Shown: positions 1-6,089 of the stretch, piece after piece
How the letters are laid out: the number at the start of each line of letters is the position of its first letter
Position numbering within the stretch: the first letter of the stretch is position 1
NCBI GenBank assembly: GCA_030150585.1
Contig: JASLFM010000080.1
Span: forward strand, 1-14,469
Direction: 5' to 3'
DNA from: Acidovorax sp.
GTDB lineage: Bacteria > Pseudomonadota > Gammaproteobacteria > Burkholderiales > Burkholderiaceae_C
Length of the DNA: 14,469 nt
Translations under genes and position numbers: made by a program
Notes under the pieces: generated by a model
Seen by the model: the letters and a program-made list of their open reading frames with translations, nothing else
The model's database searches: none
Told to the model about the DNA's origin: nothing

Positions 1-324
1 TACGGCACCTCCGAAGCCAAGACCACCTACGGTGTGATCGGCGTGAAGGTGTGGGTCTACAAGGGTGATACGCTGGGTCGCAATGACCTGCCTGCCGCTG
101 AGACGCCGCGCCCTGAAGAAGAGCGCCGTCCCCGTGGCCCCCGCCGCGATGGCCGCCCCGGTGGCGATCGCGCAGGTGCTGGCCGTGGTGGCCGTCGCCC
201 CGCAGGCACGAACGCTGCCCCCGCTGACGGCAGCGACAAGCCCGCAGGCGCTGGCGCAGATTCCGTTAAGCGCGTTCGCAAGACTGACGCGCCCGCTACA
301 GCAGCGGACGGTAAAGGAGAATAA
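1..324 (+). CDS. rpsC: 30S ribosomal protein S3, C-terminal part (5' end outside window)
   Basis: The frame is open from base 1 and gives 107 residues to a TAA at 322-324. The first ~30 residues (YGTSEAKTTYGVIGVKVWVYKG, then DTLGRNDLP) match the end of the conserved C-terminal domain of S3, which sits on the 30S head near the mRNA entry site. The following ~76 residues form a low-complexity tail rich in Arg, Pro, Gly, Ala and Asp. This is much longer than the tail of E. coli S3, as I recall it, and is probably disordered. Position immediately before rplP, rpmC and rpsQ is the canonical S10 operon order. Identification is firm from both sequence and context; the N-terminal KH domain cannot be seen here. 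Confidence 0.95.
   Translation, partial: YGTSEAKTTYGVIGVKVWVYKGDTLGRNDLPAAETPRPEEERRPRGPRRDGRPGGDRAGAGRGGRRPAGTNAAPADGSDKPAGAGADSVKRVRKTDAPATAADGKGE
314..319 (+). promoter_or_regulatory. Shine-Dalgarno of rplP inside the end of rpsC
   Basis: AAGGAG lies 7 bases before the rplP ATG and overlaps the last codons of rpsC. It fixes the rplP start and ties its translation to rpsC. Confidence 0.8.
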
Positions 325-326
325 AC

Positions 327-743
327 ATGCTGCAACCCGCTCGCCGCAAATACCGCAAAGAGCAGAAGGGCCGCAACACCGGCATCGCAACGCGGGGTAA
401 CTCCGTTGCTTTCGGTGACTTCGGCCTCAAGTCCACGGACCGCGGCCGCCTGACGGCCCGCCAGATCGAAGCTGCACGCCGTGCAATTTCCCGTCACGTG
501 AAGCGTGGCGGCCGTATCTGGATCCGCGTGTTCCCCGACAAGCCGATCTCGACCAAGCCCGCCGAAGTCCGTATGGGTAACGGTAAGGGCAACCCCGAGT
601 ACTACGTGGCTGAAATCCAGCCCGGCAAGGTGCTCTACGAGATCGTCGGCGTGCCCGAAGAACTGGCCCGCGAAGCGTTCCGCCTGGCTGCCGCCAAGCT
701 GCCGCTGCGCACCACGTTCGTTGCCCGTCAAATTGGCGCTTAA
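327..743 (+). CDS. rplP: 50S ribosomal protein L16
   Basis: This 138-residue protein has the usual length of bacterial L16 (136-140). It begins MLQPARRKYRKEQKGRN and contains the conserved stretch RIWIRVFPDKPISTKPAEVR, followed by GNGKGNPEYYVAEIQPGK. L16 binds 23S rRNA beside the peptidyl-transferase centre and helps position A-site tRNA. The conserved Arg of the VRMGNGKG segment corresponds to the residue that is hydroxylated in E. coli L16; that is family knowledge and is not shown here. The start is set by AAGGAG 7 bases upstream. Only 2 bases separate it from rpsC, consistent with co-transcription in the S10 operon. Confidence 0.98.
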   Translation: MLQPARRKYRKEQKGRNTGIATRGNSVAFGDFGLKSTDRGRLTARQIEAARRAISRHVKRGGRIWIRVFPDKPISTKPAEVRMGNGKGNPEYYVAEIQPGKVLYEIVGVPEELAREAFRLAAAKLPLRTTFVARQIGA

Positions 744-755
744 GGAGAAATCAAC

Positions 756-953
756 ATGACGAAAGCTGCTGAACTCCGCCAAAAAGACGTGACCGCGCTG
801 GAAGCGGAAGTGAAGTCCCTGCAAAAGGCCCACTTCGGCCTGCGCATGCAGAAGGCCACGCAACAACTGGGCAACACGGCGACGCTCAAGGCCACCCGCC
901 GCGACATCGCCCGCGCCAAGACCATTCTTGCTGAAAAGCAAGCCGCCAAGTAA
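756..953 (+). CDS. rpmC: 50S ribosomal protein L29
   Basis: The product is 65 residues, typical for L29. It is a small two-helix protein near the nascent-chain exit tunnel that takes part in docking of trigger factor and SRP. The family pattern is clear: an N-terminal helix (ELRQKDVTALEAEVKSLQKAHFGLRMQKATQQL) and a second helix with the conserved TATLKATRRDIARAKTIL segment. A TAAGGAG Shine-Dalgarno at 741-747 includes the stop codon of rplP, so termination and re-initiation are adjacent. It lies third of the four ribosomal genes seen here, in the normal S10 operon order. Confidence 0.97.
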   Translation: MTKAAELRQKDVTALEAEVKSLQKAHFGLRMQKATQQLGNTATLKATRRDIARAKTILAEKQAAK

Positions 954-962
954 GGAGCCGAC

Positions 963-1232
963 ATGACGGAAGCTAAAACATCCCTCAAGCGCACCTTGAT
1001 CGGCAAGGTGGTCAGCGACAAGCGTGCCAAGACCGTGACCGTGCTGGTCGAGCGCCGTGTGAAGCACGAGCTCTACGGCAAGATCGTCGCGAAGTCGAGC
1101 AAGTACCACGCCCATGACGAAAAGGGCGAGTACAAGCTGGGCGACGTGGTCGAAATCACCGAGAGCCGCCCGCTCTCCAAGACCAAGAACTGGGTTGCGA
1201 CCCGCTTGGTGCAAAAGGCTGCCCTGGTCTAA
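963..1232 (+). CDS. rpsQ: 30S ribosomal protein S17
   Basis: The 89-residue product matches S17, an OB-fold primary 16S rRNA-binding protein of the 30S body. Diagnostic segments are LIGKVVSDKRAKTVTVLVERRVKHELYGK, SSKYHAHDEKGEYKLGDVVEI and ESRPLSKTKNWVATRLV. The start follows TAAGGAG (951-957), which again contains the stop codon of the preceding gene. It is the last gene of the S10 operon here; a strong terminator follows 31 bases after its stop. The spc operon (rplN onwards) does not follow. Confidence 0.98.
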   Translation: MTEAKTSLKRTLIGKVVSDKRAKTVTVLVERRVKHELYGKIVAKSSKYHAHDEKGEYKLGDVVEITESRPLSKTKNWVATRLVQKAALV

Positions 1233-1263
1233 GCCCTATCGGCGACCCGGCTGCACAGCCTCC

Positions 1264-1298
1264 AAAAACGACCCACAATGTGGGTCGTTTTTTCTTTT
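1264..1298 (+). terminator. Intrinsic terminator of the S10 operon
   Basis: A perfect 13-bp stem (1264-1276, AAAAACGACCCAC, with 1280-1292) with a 3-base loop is followed by a T-rich run extending to 1298. This is a textbook rho-independent terminator 31 bases after rpsQ. Because the 5' arm starts with five A residues, it could also work on the other strand. It ends just before the Shine-Dalgarno of the peroxiredoxin gene. Confidence 0.92.
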
Positions 1299-1308
1299 GG
1301 AGAATCCC

Positions 1309-1815
1309 ATGATCAAGATCGGCGACGCGCTGCCCGCAACCACCCTGATGGAGTACTCGGAAGTCGAGGGCGAAGGCTGCAGCATCGGCCCCAACCCGGT
1401 GCCTGTCGAGAAGGCCGCTGCCGGCAAGACCATCGCGCTCTTCGCCGTGCCCGGCGCCTTCACGCCCACCTGCTCGGCCAAGCATGTGCCAGGCTATGTG
1501 GAGCAGGCCGAAGCCTTCAAAGCTGCGGGCGTCGATGAAATCTGGTGCCTGTCCGTGAACGATGCCTTCGTGATGGGCGCCTGGGCACGCGACCAGAAGA
1601 CGAATGGCAAGGTGCGCATGCTGGCCGACGGCGATGCTGCATTCGCCAAGGCGACCGGCCTCACGCTCGACCTCAACGGCAAGGGCCTGGGCCTGCGCAG
1701 CAACCGTTATTCCATGCTCGTCAAGGACGGCAAGGTGGTGACGCTGAACGTGGAGGCCCCGGGCAAGTTCGAGGTCAGCGACGCGGCCACGCTGCTGGCC
1801 CAGGCCAAGGCCTGA
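1309..1815 (+). CDS. Peroxiredoxin, Prx5 (thioredoxin-type redoxin) family
   Basis: This is a 168-residue thiol peroxidase that should reduce H2O2 and organic peroxides in the cytoplasm using a glutathione- or thioredoxin-type donor. The peroxidatic Cys is C55 in the PGAFTPTC motif (residues 48-55). The segment WCLSVNDAFVMGAW (from ~79) and the later LRSNRYSMLVKDGKV are typical of Prx5/PrxII proteins. C24 and C80 are the only other cysteines I count, so a classical 2-Cys mechanism is uncertain. The same frame is open upstream through rpsQ, but the ATG at 1309 with GGAGA at 1299-1303 is the sensible start, and the family N-terminus (IKIGDALPATTL) begins there. It sits directly behind the S10 terminator, so it needs its own promoter or read-through. 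Confidence 0.93.
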   Translation: MIKIGDALPATTLMEYSEVEGEGCSIGPNPVPVEKAAAGKTIALFAVPGAFTPTCSAKHVPGYVEQAEAFKAAGVDEIWCLSVNDAFVMGAWARDQKTNGKVRMLADGDAAFAKATGLTLDLNGKGLGLRSNRYSMLVKDGKVVTLNVEAPGKFEVSDAATLLAQAKA

Positions 1816-1817
1816 CT

Positions 1818-2309
1818 TCAGGAGATATCGACTTTGAGGTAGTGCGCGCCCGCCACCGGGTTGTGGTAGTAGGGCGGTATTTCCTCGAAGCCGAGCTCGG
1901 TGTAAAGCGCCCGTGCGGCTTCCATGTCGTCGAGCGTATCGAGCAGCACGCTCGCGTAGCCCGCCTGGCGCGCTACGTCGAGCATGGCCTCGGCGAGTTG
2001 GCGCCCCAGGCCGAAGCCCCGGAAAGCCTTGCGTACGTAGAGGCGCTTCATCTCCGCCGCGTTCGGGTAGTCGGCAGCGTCGAGCGGCCGCAGCGCGCAG
2101 CAGCCCGCGACGGCGCCGTCCACCTCCGCCAGCAGCAGTTGGCCGCGCGGCGGTGCGTAGTCCCCCGGCAGATCGGCCAACTCGCCCTCGAAGTCCTGAA
2201 AACCCAGGTCGATCCCCAGACTGCCGGCGTACTCTCGGAAGATTTCGCGTACGCGGTCCATTTCACTCGGCAACGTCGGCTTCAGCAGGGTAACGGGAGG
2301 CTGTTCCAC
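1818..2309 (-). CDS. GNAT family N-acetyltransferase
   Basis: This is a predicted acetyl-CoA-dependent N-acyltransferase of 163 residues; the substrate cannot be told. The GNAT fold is readable. There is an N-terminal strand (VTLLKPTLPSEMDRVREIFREYA), central strands QLLLAEVDGAVAGCCALRPL, and the acetyl-CoA-binding motif A MKRLYVRKAFRGFGLGRQL with the pyrophosphate-binding RGFGLG at residues 97-102. A C-terminal LLDTLDDMEAARALYTELGFEEIPPYY follows, which is typical of the family. I prefer the GTG at 2309 as start. The only upstream ATG (2390) would run 41 bases into the cytochrome b561 gene and add residues unlike the family, while the next internal ATG would cut the first strand. No good Shine-Dalgarno is visible, so the start is uncertain. 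It converges on the peroxiredoxin gene with a 2-base gap. Confidence 0.85.
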   Translation of the reverse strand: MEQPPVTLLKPTLPSEMDRVREIFREYAGSLGIDLGFQDFEGELADLPGDYAPPRGQLLLAEVDGAVAGCCALRPLDAADYPNAAEMKRLYVRKAFRGFGLGRQLAEAMLDVARQAGYASVLLDTLDDMEAARALYTELGFEEIPPYYHNPVAGAHYLKVDIS

Positions 2310-2349
2310 GGGCAGGCGATTTCGGTAGCGCAAAAGTCCAGTGTAGCGT

Positions 2350-3018
2350 TCAGAACGCGCCCAGCCCCGAAACCCACCAGGCCACGCCACCGCTCAGGCC
2401 CAGCACCATAGCGGCTCCCAGGCGCGAGAGGGCATCGTCACGGGACGCGGGGGAGGGCTGGGGCAACTGCTTGTCGCCCACCACCATGGGCGCCACCAGC
2501 TTTTGGCGCCGTGCCAGCGCGTAGTACAGGATGGCCACCACATGCAGCGCGACCAGCGCGAGCAGCAAGAACTGGCCAATGTCCTTGTGGTAACCCGTGG
2601 CCTGGCTGACGACATCGCCAGAGACGAAACGCGTGAGCGGGCCTGCGAAGGCGATTTCGTCATCGCTCAGCAAGCCCGTGCCGACCTGCGCCACCAGCAC
2701 CGCGAGCAGCGCGAAGACCGAGAGCGCGCCCAGCGGACTGTGGCCCACGCCATCGTCGGCATGGCCGGCGCCCCGCAGGTAGCGCAGCAGCCGCGCAGGC
2801 GAATACACAAAGGTGGAGAACCGCGACCAGCGCCCGCCCACCAGCCCCCACACGATGCGGAACAGCAGCAGCGCCAGCACTGCGTAGCCGAACCGGAAGT
2901 GCCAGACCATGGCGTTGCCGCCGATCTTGGCGCTCACCACCAGGCCGACGACGCAGGCGGCCAGGCTCCAGTGGAAAAGGCGGGTGGGAAGGTCCCAGAT
3001 GCGGACGGTATGTGCCAT
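2350..3018 (-). CDS. Cytochrome b561 family membrane protein
   Basis: A 222-residue integral membrane protein of the bacterial cytochrome b561 / Ni-hydrogenase b-type cytochrome family (Cytochrome_B561, PF01292). It is expected to carry b-type heme and pass electrons between the quinone pool and periplasmic partners. The N-terminus VRIWDLPTRLFHWSL is the family hallmark. Hydrophobic helices run at about 15-32, 43-62, 96-117 and 147-167, with one more near the C-terminus. Candidate heme-ligand histidines are H16, H40, H144 and H159. The start at 3018 puts WDLPTRLFHW at its usual place; an upstream ATG (3063) would add 15 polar residues. It is divergent from the cytochrome c' gene, a pairing that suggests the two act together. 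The gene ends 40 bases before the GNAT start on the same strand. Confidence 0.9.
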   Translation of the reverse strand: MAHTVRIWDLPTRLFHWSLAACVVGLVVSAKIGGNAMVWHFRFGYAVLALLLFRIVWGLVGGRWSRFSTFVYSPARLLRYLRGAGHADDGVGHSPLGALSVFALLAVLVAQVGTGLLSDDEIAFAGPLTRFVSGDVVSQATGYHKDIGQFLLLALVALHVVAILYYALARRQKLVAPMVVGDKQLPQPSPASRDDALSRLGAAMVLGLSGGVAWWVSGLGAF

Positions 3019-3161
3019 GGGCTGGACTCTCTTGCTTCGGAGAATGGGGTGATTGTGCGGCACGCCGCAAAAACGGAGCGCGAGCGGAACCGCCGTGCTG
3101 CTGCGATACTCCCTGCTGCATCCGAGGTTTTTTGTCCCCCCACTGAAAAGGAAGTTCCACG

Positions 3162-3608
3162 ATGAAAGCCATCGCCGCCCTTGCCCTGGCCGCCACCGTA
3201 GCCACGCTGTCCGCGCCGGCCGCCGCCCAGTTCGCCAAGTCGGAAGACGCCGTGAAGTACCGCCAAAGCGCCCTGTTCGTCATGGGGCAGCATTTCTCGC
3301 GCCTTGGTGCCATGGCCAACGGCCGGGTGCCGTTCGACGCGAAGGCCGCCCAGGAGAACGCCGACATCGTGGCTTCCATGGCCAAGCTGCCCTGGGCCGG
3401 CTTCGGCGCAGGTGCCGAGGGTGGCAAGGCCAAGCCGGAAATCTGGAAGGAGCAGGCCAAATTCAAGGAGCATTCCGACAAGCTCGGGGCCGAGGCCGAG
3501 AAGCTCGCTGCCGCCGCGAAGACCGGCAGCCTGGACAACCTCAAGACCGCCTTTGGCGCCGCCGCGAACACCTGCAAGTCCTGCCACGACGCTTACCGCA
3601 GCAAGTAA
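3162..3608 (+). CDS. Cytochrome c' (periplasmic, C-terminal CXXCH heme)
   Basis: The 148-residue precursor has a Sec signal peptide (residues 1-22, likely cut at AAA|Q) and a mature four-helix bundle. One covalent heme site, CKSCH, lies at residues 138-142 close to the C-terminus and is followed by DAYR. The placement of CXXCH at the extreme end and the CKSCHDAYR form are diagnostic of class II cytochrome c'. These bind NO or CO at a five-coordinate heme and are linked to nitric oxide tolerance or electron transfer in the periplasm. The start ATG has AAGGAA about 8 bases upstream. It is transcribed away from the cytochrome b561 gene from a shared 143-base region. The exact physiological role is inferred from the family. 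Confidence 0.94.
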   Translation: MKAIAALALAATVATLSAPAAAQFAKSEDAVKYRQSALFVMGQHFSRLGAMANGRVPFDAKAAQENADIVASMAKLPWAGFGAGAEGGKAKPEIWKEQAKFKEHSDKLGAEAEKLAAAAKTGSLDNLKTAFGAAANTCKSCHDAYRSK

Positions 3609-3618
3609 TGCGCTCCAT

Positions 3619-3641
3619 GCAGCTATCGATTTGGTAGCTGC
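3619..3641. repeat. Small inverted repeat after cytochrome c'
   Basis: GCAGCTA (3619-3625) pairs perfectly with TAGCTGC (3635-3641) around a 9-base loop. The AGCTATC / TAGCTGCTTGC wording resembles a short intergenic repeat I remember from Comamonadaceae genomes. There is no T-run behind it, so it is not a clear terminator. Confidence 0.45.
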
Positions 3642-3652
3642 TTGCAGAGATC

Positions 3653-3705
3653 CCTAAAGCACCAGGGGCCCATTCCATGCCGAAAGGGGCCCCTGGTGCT
3701 TTAGG
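3653..3705. terminator. Large perfect inverted repeat, probable bidirectional terminator
   Basis: A 19-bp arm (3653-3671, beginning CCTAAAGCACC) is perfectly repeated in inverse orientation at 3687-3705, with a 15-base loop. It lies between the convergent cytochrome c' (ending 3608) and tlpA-like (ending 3718) genes, which fits a two-way transcription stop. Neither end has a real run of T, only TTTA, so intrinsic termination would be atypical. A protein-binding or mobile origin is possible. Confidence 0.6.
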
Positions 3706-3717
3706 ACCGGCGGTCTC

Positions 3718-4221
3718 TCAGGTTTCCGCCAGCAGCTTCTCGATCAGGCGGTGCAGCTCGGGGAAATCGGGGGCGCCCACATAGCTCTTCACGATCTCTC
3801 CCCGCTTGTTCACGATGAAGGTGGAAGGCGTGAGTTTCACGTCGCCCCAGGCCTGGGCCACGGCACCCGTGTTGTCGATGGCCACCTTGAAGGGCAGTTT
3901 GCGCGTCTCGGTGAAGTTGACCACATAGCTCGGCGGGTCGTAGCTCATCGCGACGGCCAGGGTGTCGAAGCCTTTGCCGCTGTACTTCTTGTAGGTGGCC
4001 ACGATCTCGGGCATCTCGGCCACGCAGGTGGTACAGCTGGTGGCCCAGAAATTGACGAGCGTGACCTTTCCACGCAGGTCGGCCGTGGTCTGGCGTGAGC
4101 CGTCGAGCAGCACGAAGGTCGACTCCGGCGCGGCCGACTGGCCCGCACCCAGGTAAACAAACGCCCCCACGCCGGCGAAGGCGGCGAGCGTGGCGCCCGC
4201 AATCCAGTGTTTGATGGCCAT
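3718..4221 (-). CDS. TlpA-like thioredoxin-fold protein, membrane-anchored
   Basis: This 167-residue protein has an uncleaved N-terminal membrane helix or signal anchor (residues ~6-26) and a periplasmic thioredoxin domain of the TlpA/ResA/DsbE type (AhpC-TSA/Redoxin family). The active site is WATSCTTC with the CXXC cysteines at 63 and 66, and the expected cis-proline occurs in LTPSTFIV. Members reduce disulfides outside the cytoplasm, for example apocytochrome c CXXCH or copper-chaperone cysteines. With two cytochrome genes next to it, a role in cytochrome c maturation is plausible but not shown. The CTTC dipeptide between the cysteines is less common than the CxPC type. The start ATG at 4221 is preceded by a weak AAGGCA. 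It is divergent from the lipoprotein gene. Confidence 0.9.
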   Translation of the reverse strand: MAIKHWIAGATLAAFAGVGAFVYLGAGQSAAPESTFVLLDGSRQTTADLRGKVTLVNFWATSCTTCVAEMPEIVATYKKYSGKGFDTLAVAMSYDPPSYVVNFTETRKLPFKVAIDNTGAVAQAWGDVKLTPSTFIVNKRGEIVKSYVGAPDFPELHRLIEKLLAET

Positions 4222-4294
4222 GGCAGATTGCCTTGTTCAGTCTCCGCAGTCGGAGTGTGCCGCGCGCGAGAAGTTCGCCGCAACCGCCATTTTC

Positions 4295-4323
4295 CTGCCA
4301 AACCGGGGTGGCCTGCCCATAAT
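4295..4323 (+). promoter_or_regulatory. Candidate sigma-70 promoter giving a leaderless message
   Basis: CTGCCA (4295-4300), a 17-base spacer and CATAAT (4318-4323) resemble -35 and -10 boxes. Transcription would start about 7 bases on, at or next to the ATG at 4330, and no Shine-Dalgarno is visible before that ATG. This is pattern matching only. Confidence 0.35.
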
Positions 4324-4329
4324 GACCCC

Positions 4330-4857
4330 ATGGACAAAATCTGGATCGCGGCCCTGGCGCTGCTCGCAGGCTGCAGCCCCGCACTGAACTGGCGCAGCGT
4401 GCAGGTGGACGACGCGCCCCTCGCGGCCCTGCTGCCGTGCAAGCCCGAGCGTGCCATGCGGCCTGTGGACCTGGGCGCGGGCAGTGTGGAGCTGTCCCTC
4501 GTGGGCTGCGAGGCCGACGGCGCCACGTTCGCGGTATCCCACATGCGGCTGGCCGATGCATCCCAGGCCGGCGCCATGCTCGCGCAATGGCGCGCGGCGG
4601 TGCTGGCGCGCCTGCAGGCGGGCGCCGATGCCGCTGTGGACCGCCCCTTCGTGCCCGCGGGCGCGCTCGCCCTGCCCCAGTCGGTGCGCACCGCCGCGCA
4701 GGGACAGCGGCCCGGCGGCGGCACGGTGGCTGCGCAGGCCGTGTGGTTCGCGCGGCTGGAGGGCGGGCAGGCGCACCTGTACCACGCCGTCGTCTATGCC
4801 GACCGGGACCGGCCTGCGGTGGCCGACACCTTCTTCGAAGGGCTTGTGCTGCAATGA
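4330..4857 (+). CDS. Small predicted lipoprotein of unknown function
   Basis: The 175-residue product starts MDKIWIAALALLAGCSP. This is a short signal peptide with lipobox LAGC, so C15 would be lipidated and the protein anchored to the inner or outer membrane. The mature part has PCKPERAMRPVDL around C37 and LVGCEADGATFAVSHM around C60, suggesting a disulfide, and then a mixed helix-strand segment ending in HLYHAVVYADRDRPAVADTFFEGLVLQ. I do not recognise an assigned function. The frame is open further upstream, but the signal peptide fixes the start at 4330. Its stop overlaps the ATG of the MFS gene (ATGA at 4854-4857), so the two are almost surely co-translated. It is divergent from the tlpA-like gene. 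Confidence 0.8.
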   Translation: MDKIWIAALALLAGCSPALNWRSVQVDDAPLAALLPCKPERAMRPVDLGAGSVELSLVGCEADGATFAVSHMRLADASQAGAMLAQWRAAVLARLQAGADAAVDRPFVPAGALALPQSVRTAAQGQRPGGGTVAAQAVWFARLEGGQAHLYHAVVYADRDRPAVADTFFEGLVLQ

Positions 4858-6089
4858 GTCTGCTCGAGCGCCGCGTGGCGATCGTCGTGTTCCTCGCGTT
4901 CGCGGCGGCCTACTTCCTGGCGGCTCTGCTGCGCGCGATCACGGCCACTCTGGCGCCCGCGCTCGCGCAGGAGTTCGCGCTGCAGGCCAGCGACCTCGGC
5001 CTGCTTGCGGGCGGCTACTTCCTCGGGTTCGCGGTGACGCAGCTGCCGCTGGGCCAGTGGCTCGACCGGCACGGCCCGCGCGCGGTGCTGCTGGGTTTCC
5101 TCGGCGTGGCCGTGGCGGGGTGCCTGGTGTTCTCTGCGGCCACGGGGTTTGCGGGGCTGCTCGCGGGGCGTGTGCTCTTTGGCGCGGGCGTGAGCGCCTG
5201 CCTCATGGCGCCGCTCACAGGCTACCGGCGCTGGCTCGCGCCCACGGCGCAGGTGCGCGCGAATGCGTGGATGCTCATGACGGGTTCGCTCGGCATGGTG
5301 GCCTCCACCCTGCCCGTGCAGTGGCTGCTGCCGGTGGCAGGCTGGCGGCCCCTGTTCTGGGGGCTGGCCGTGCTGCTCGTGCTCTCCATGGGGTTGCTGG
5401 CCGCCTGCGTTCCGCGCTGGCCCGAGTCCGCCCGCTCCGGCAGCGGGGCTGGCACGGGGGGCTACGGCGCGGTGTGGCGCCACCCGTACTTCCGGCGCCT
5501 TGCGCCGCTGGGCTTTTTCACTTACGGCGGCATGGTGGCCATGCAGACGCTCTGGGCCGGGCCCTGGATGCTGCGCGTGGCGGGCTACACGCCGCTCGAG
5601 GCGGCCACGGGCCTGTTCTGGATCAATGCGGCCATGCTCTGCACCTTCTGGTGCTGGGGGCTTGCCGGCCCCTGGCTGCTGCGCCGCTTCGGCGGCGCGG
5701 ACCCGATCATGGCCGCGGGCCTGCCGCTGCAACTCGTGGTGCTGGCGGGCATCCTGCTCGCCGGCGGCGACGCGGGCGCTGGCGCATGGGCGCTTTACTG
5801 CGTGGCATGCACCTTCGTGTCGCTGTCGCAGCCGGCCGTGGCGCAGGCCTTTCCGCAGGCGCTGGCGGGGCGGGCGCTGTCGGCGTTCAACCTTGTGATC
5901 TTCGGGGGGGTGTTCGTGGTGCAGTGGGGCATCGGCCTGGCAGTGGACGCGGCACTGGTGCGTGGCTTCGATACCGTGGCCGCGTTCCAGATCGCCATGG
6001 CGGGCTACCTTGCCTGTGGTGCGGCTGCCTACGCGTGGTTCCTCTGGCGGGGGCGGCGCCATAATGCGGTGGAAACCGCCATCCCATGA
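4854..6089 (+). CDS. Major facilitator superfamily transporter
   Basis: A 411-residue, strongly hydrophobic inner-membrane protein with about 12 predicted helices in two halves and a hydrophilic loop near residues 190-205 (PRWPESARSGSGAGTGG). The MFS motif A after the second helix reads GQWLDRHGPR (residues 67-76), and VLFGAGVSACLMAPLTGYRRW follows in the fourth and fifth helices. It is presumably a proton-coupled secondary transporter; the substrate cannot be read from the sequence. The start is the ATG at 4854, which overlaps the upstream lipoprotein stop. The same frame runs open further upstream, but that part shadows the lipoprotein gene. Its own stop overlaps the start of the EIIA gene (ATGA at 6086-6089), placing a transporter in the same coupled unit as PTS proteins. 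Confidence 0.9.
   Translation: MSLLERRVAIVVFLAFAAAYFLAALLRAITATLAPALAQEFALQASDLGLLAGGYFLGFAVTQLPLGQWLDRHGPRAVLLGFLGVAVAGCLVFSAATGFAGLLAGRVLFGAGVSACLMAPLTGYRRWLAPTAQVRANAWMLMTGSLGMVASTLPVQWLLPVAGWRPLFWGLAVLLVLSMGLLAACVPRWPESARSGSGAGTGGYGAVWRHPYFRRLAPLGFFTYGGMVAMQTLWAGPWMLRVAGYTPLEAATGLFWINAAMLCTFWCWGLAGPWLLRRFGGADPIMAAGLPLQLVVLAGILLAGGDAGAGAWALYCVACTFVSLSQPAVAQAFPQALAGRALSAFNLVIFGGVFVVQWGIGLAVDAALVRGFDTVAAFQIAMAGYLACGAAAYAWFLWRGRRHNAVETAIP

Noticed and set aside
57..1214. A 385-codon open frame on the minus strand opposite the ribosomal genes
   Set aside because: It is antisense to four certain ribosomal protein genes; its translation has no recognisable motif and biased composition expected of a shadow frame in high-GC DNA.
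1206..1233. TTGGTG-N16-TCTAAG as a promoter for the peroxiredoxin gene
   Set aside because: It matches the consensus weakly, lies in the rpsQ coding end and would be upstream of the terminator, so transcripts would mostly stop before the gene.
2310..2390. ATG start at 2390 for the GNAT gene
   Set aside because: It would overlap the cytochrome b561 gene by 41 bases and adds residues with no family resemblance; the GTG at 2309 places the first GNAT strand correctly, although the start remains uncertain.
3082..3110. GATACT near 3105 as a -10 box for cytochrome c'
   Set aside because: No acceptable -35 box is found at a proper distance; chance matches are frequent.
2503..3165. Plus-strand open frame across the cytochrome b561 gene
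   Set aside because: It is a shadow of the minus-strand cytochrome b561, whose heme and helix pattern is unmistakable.
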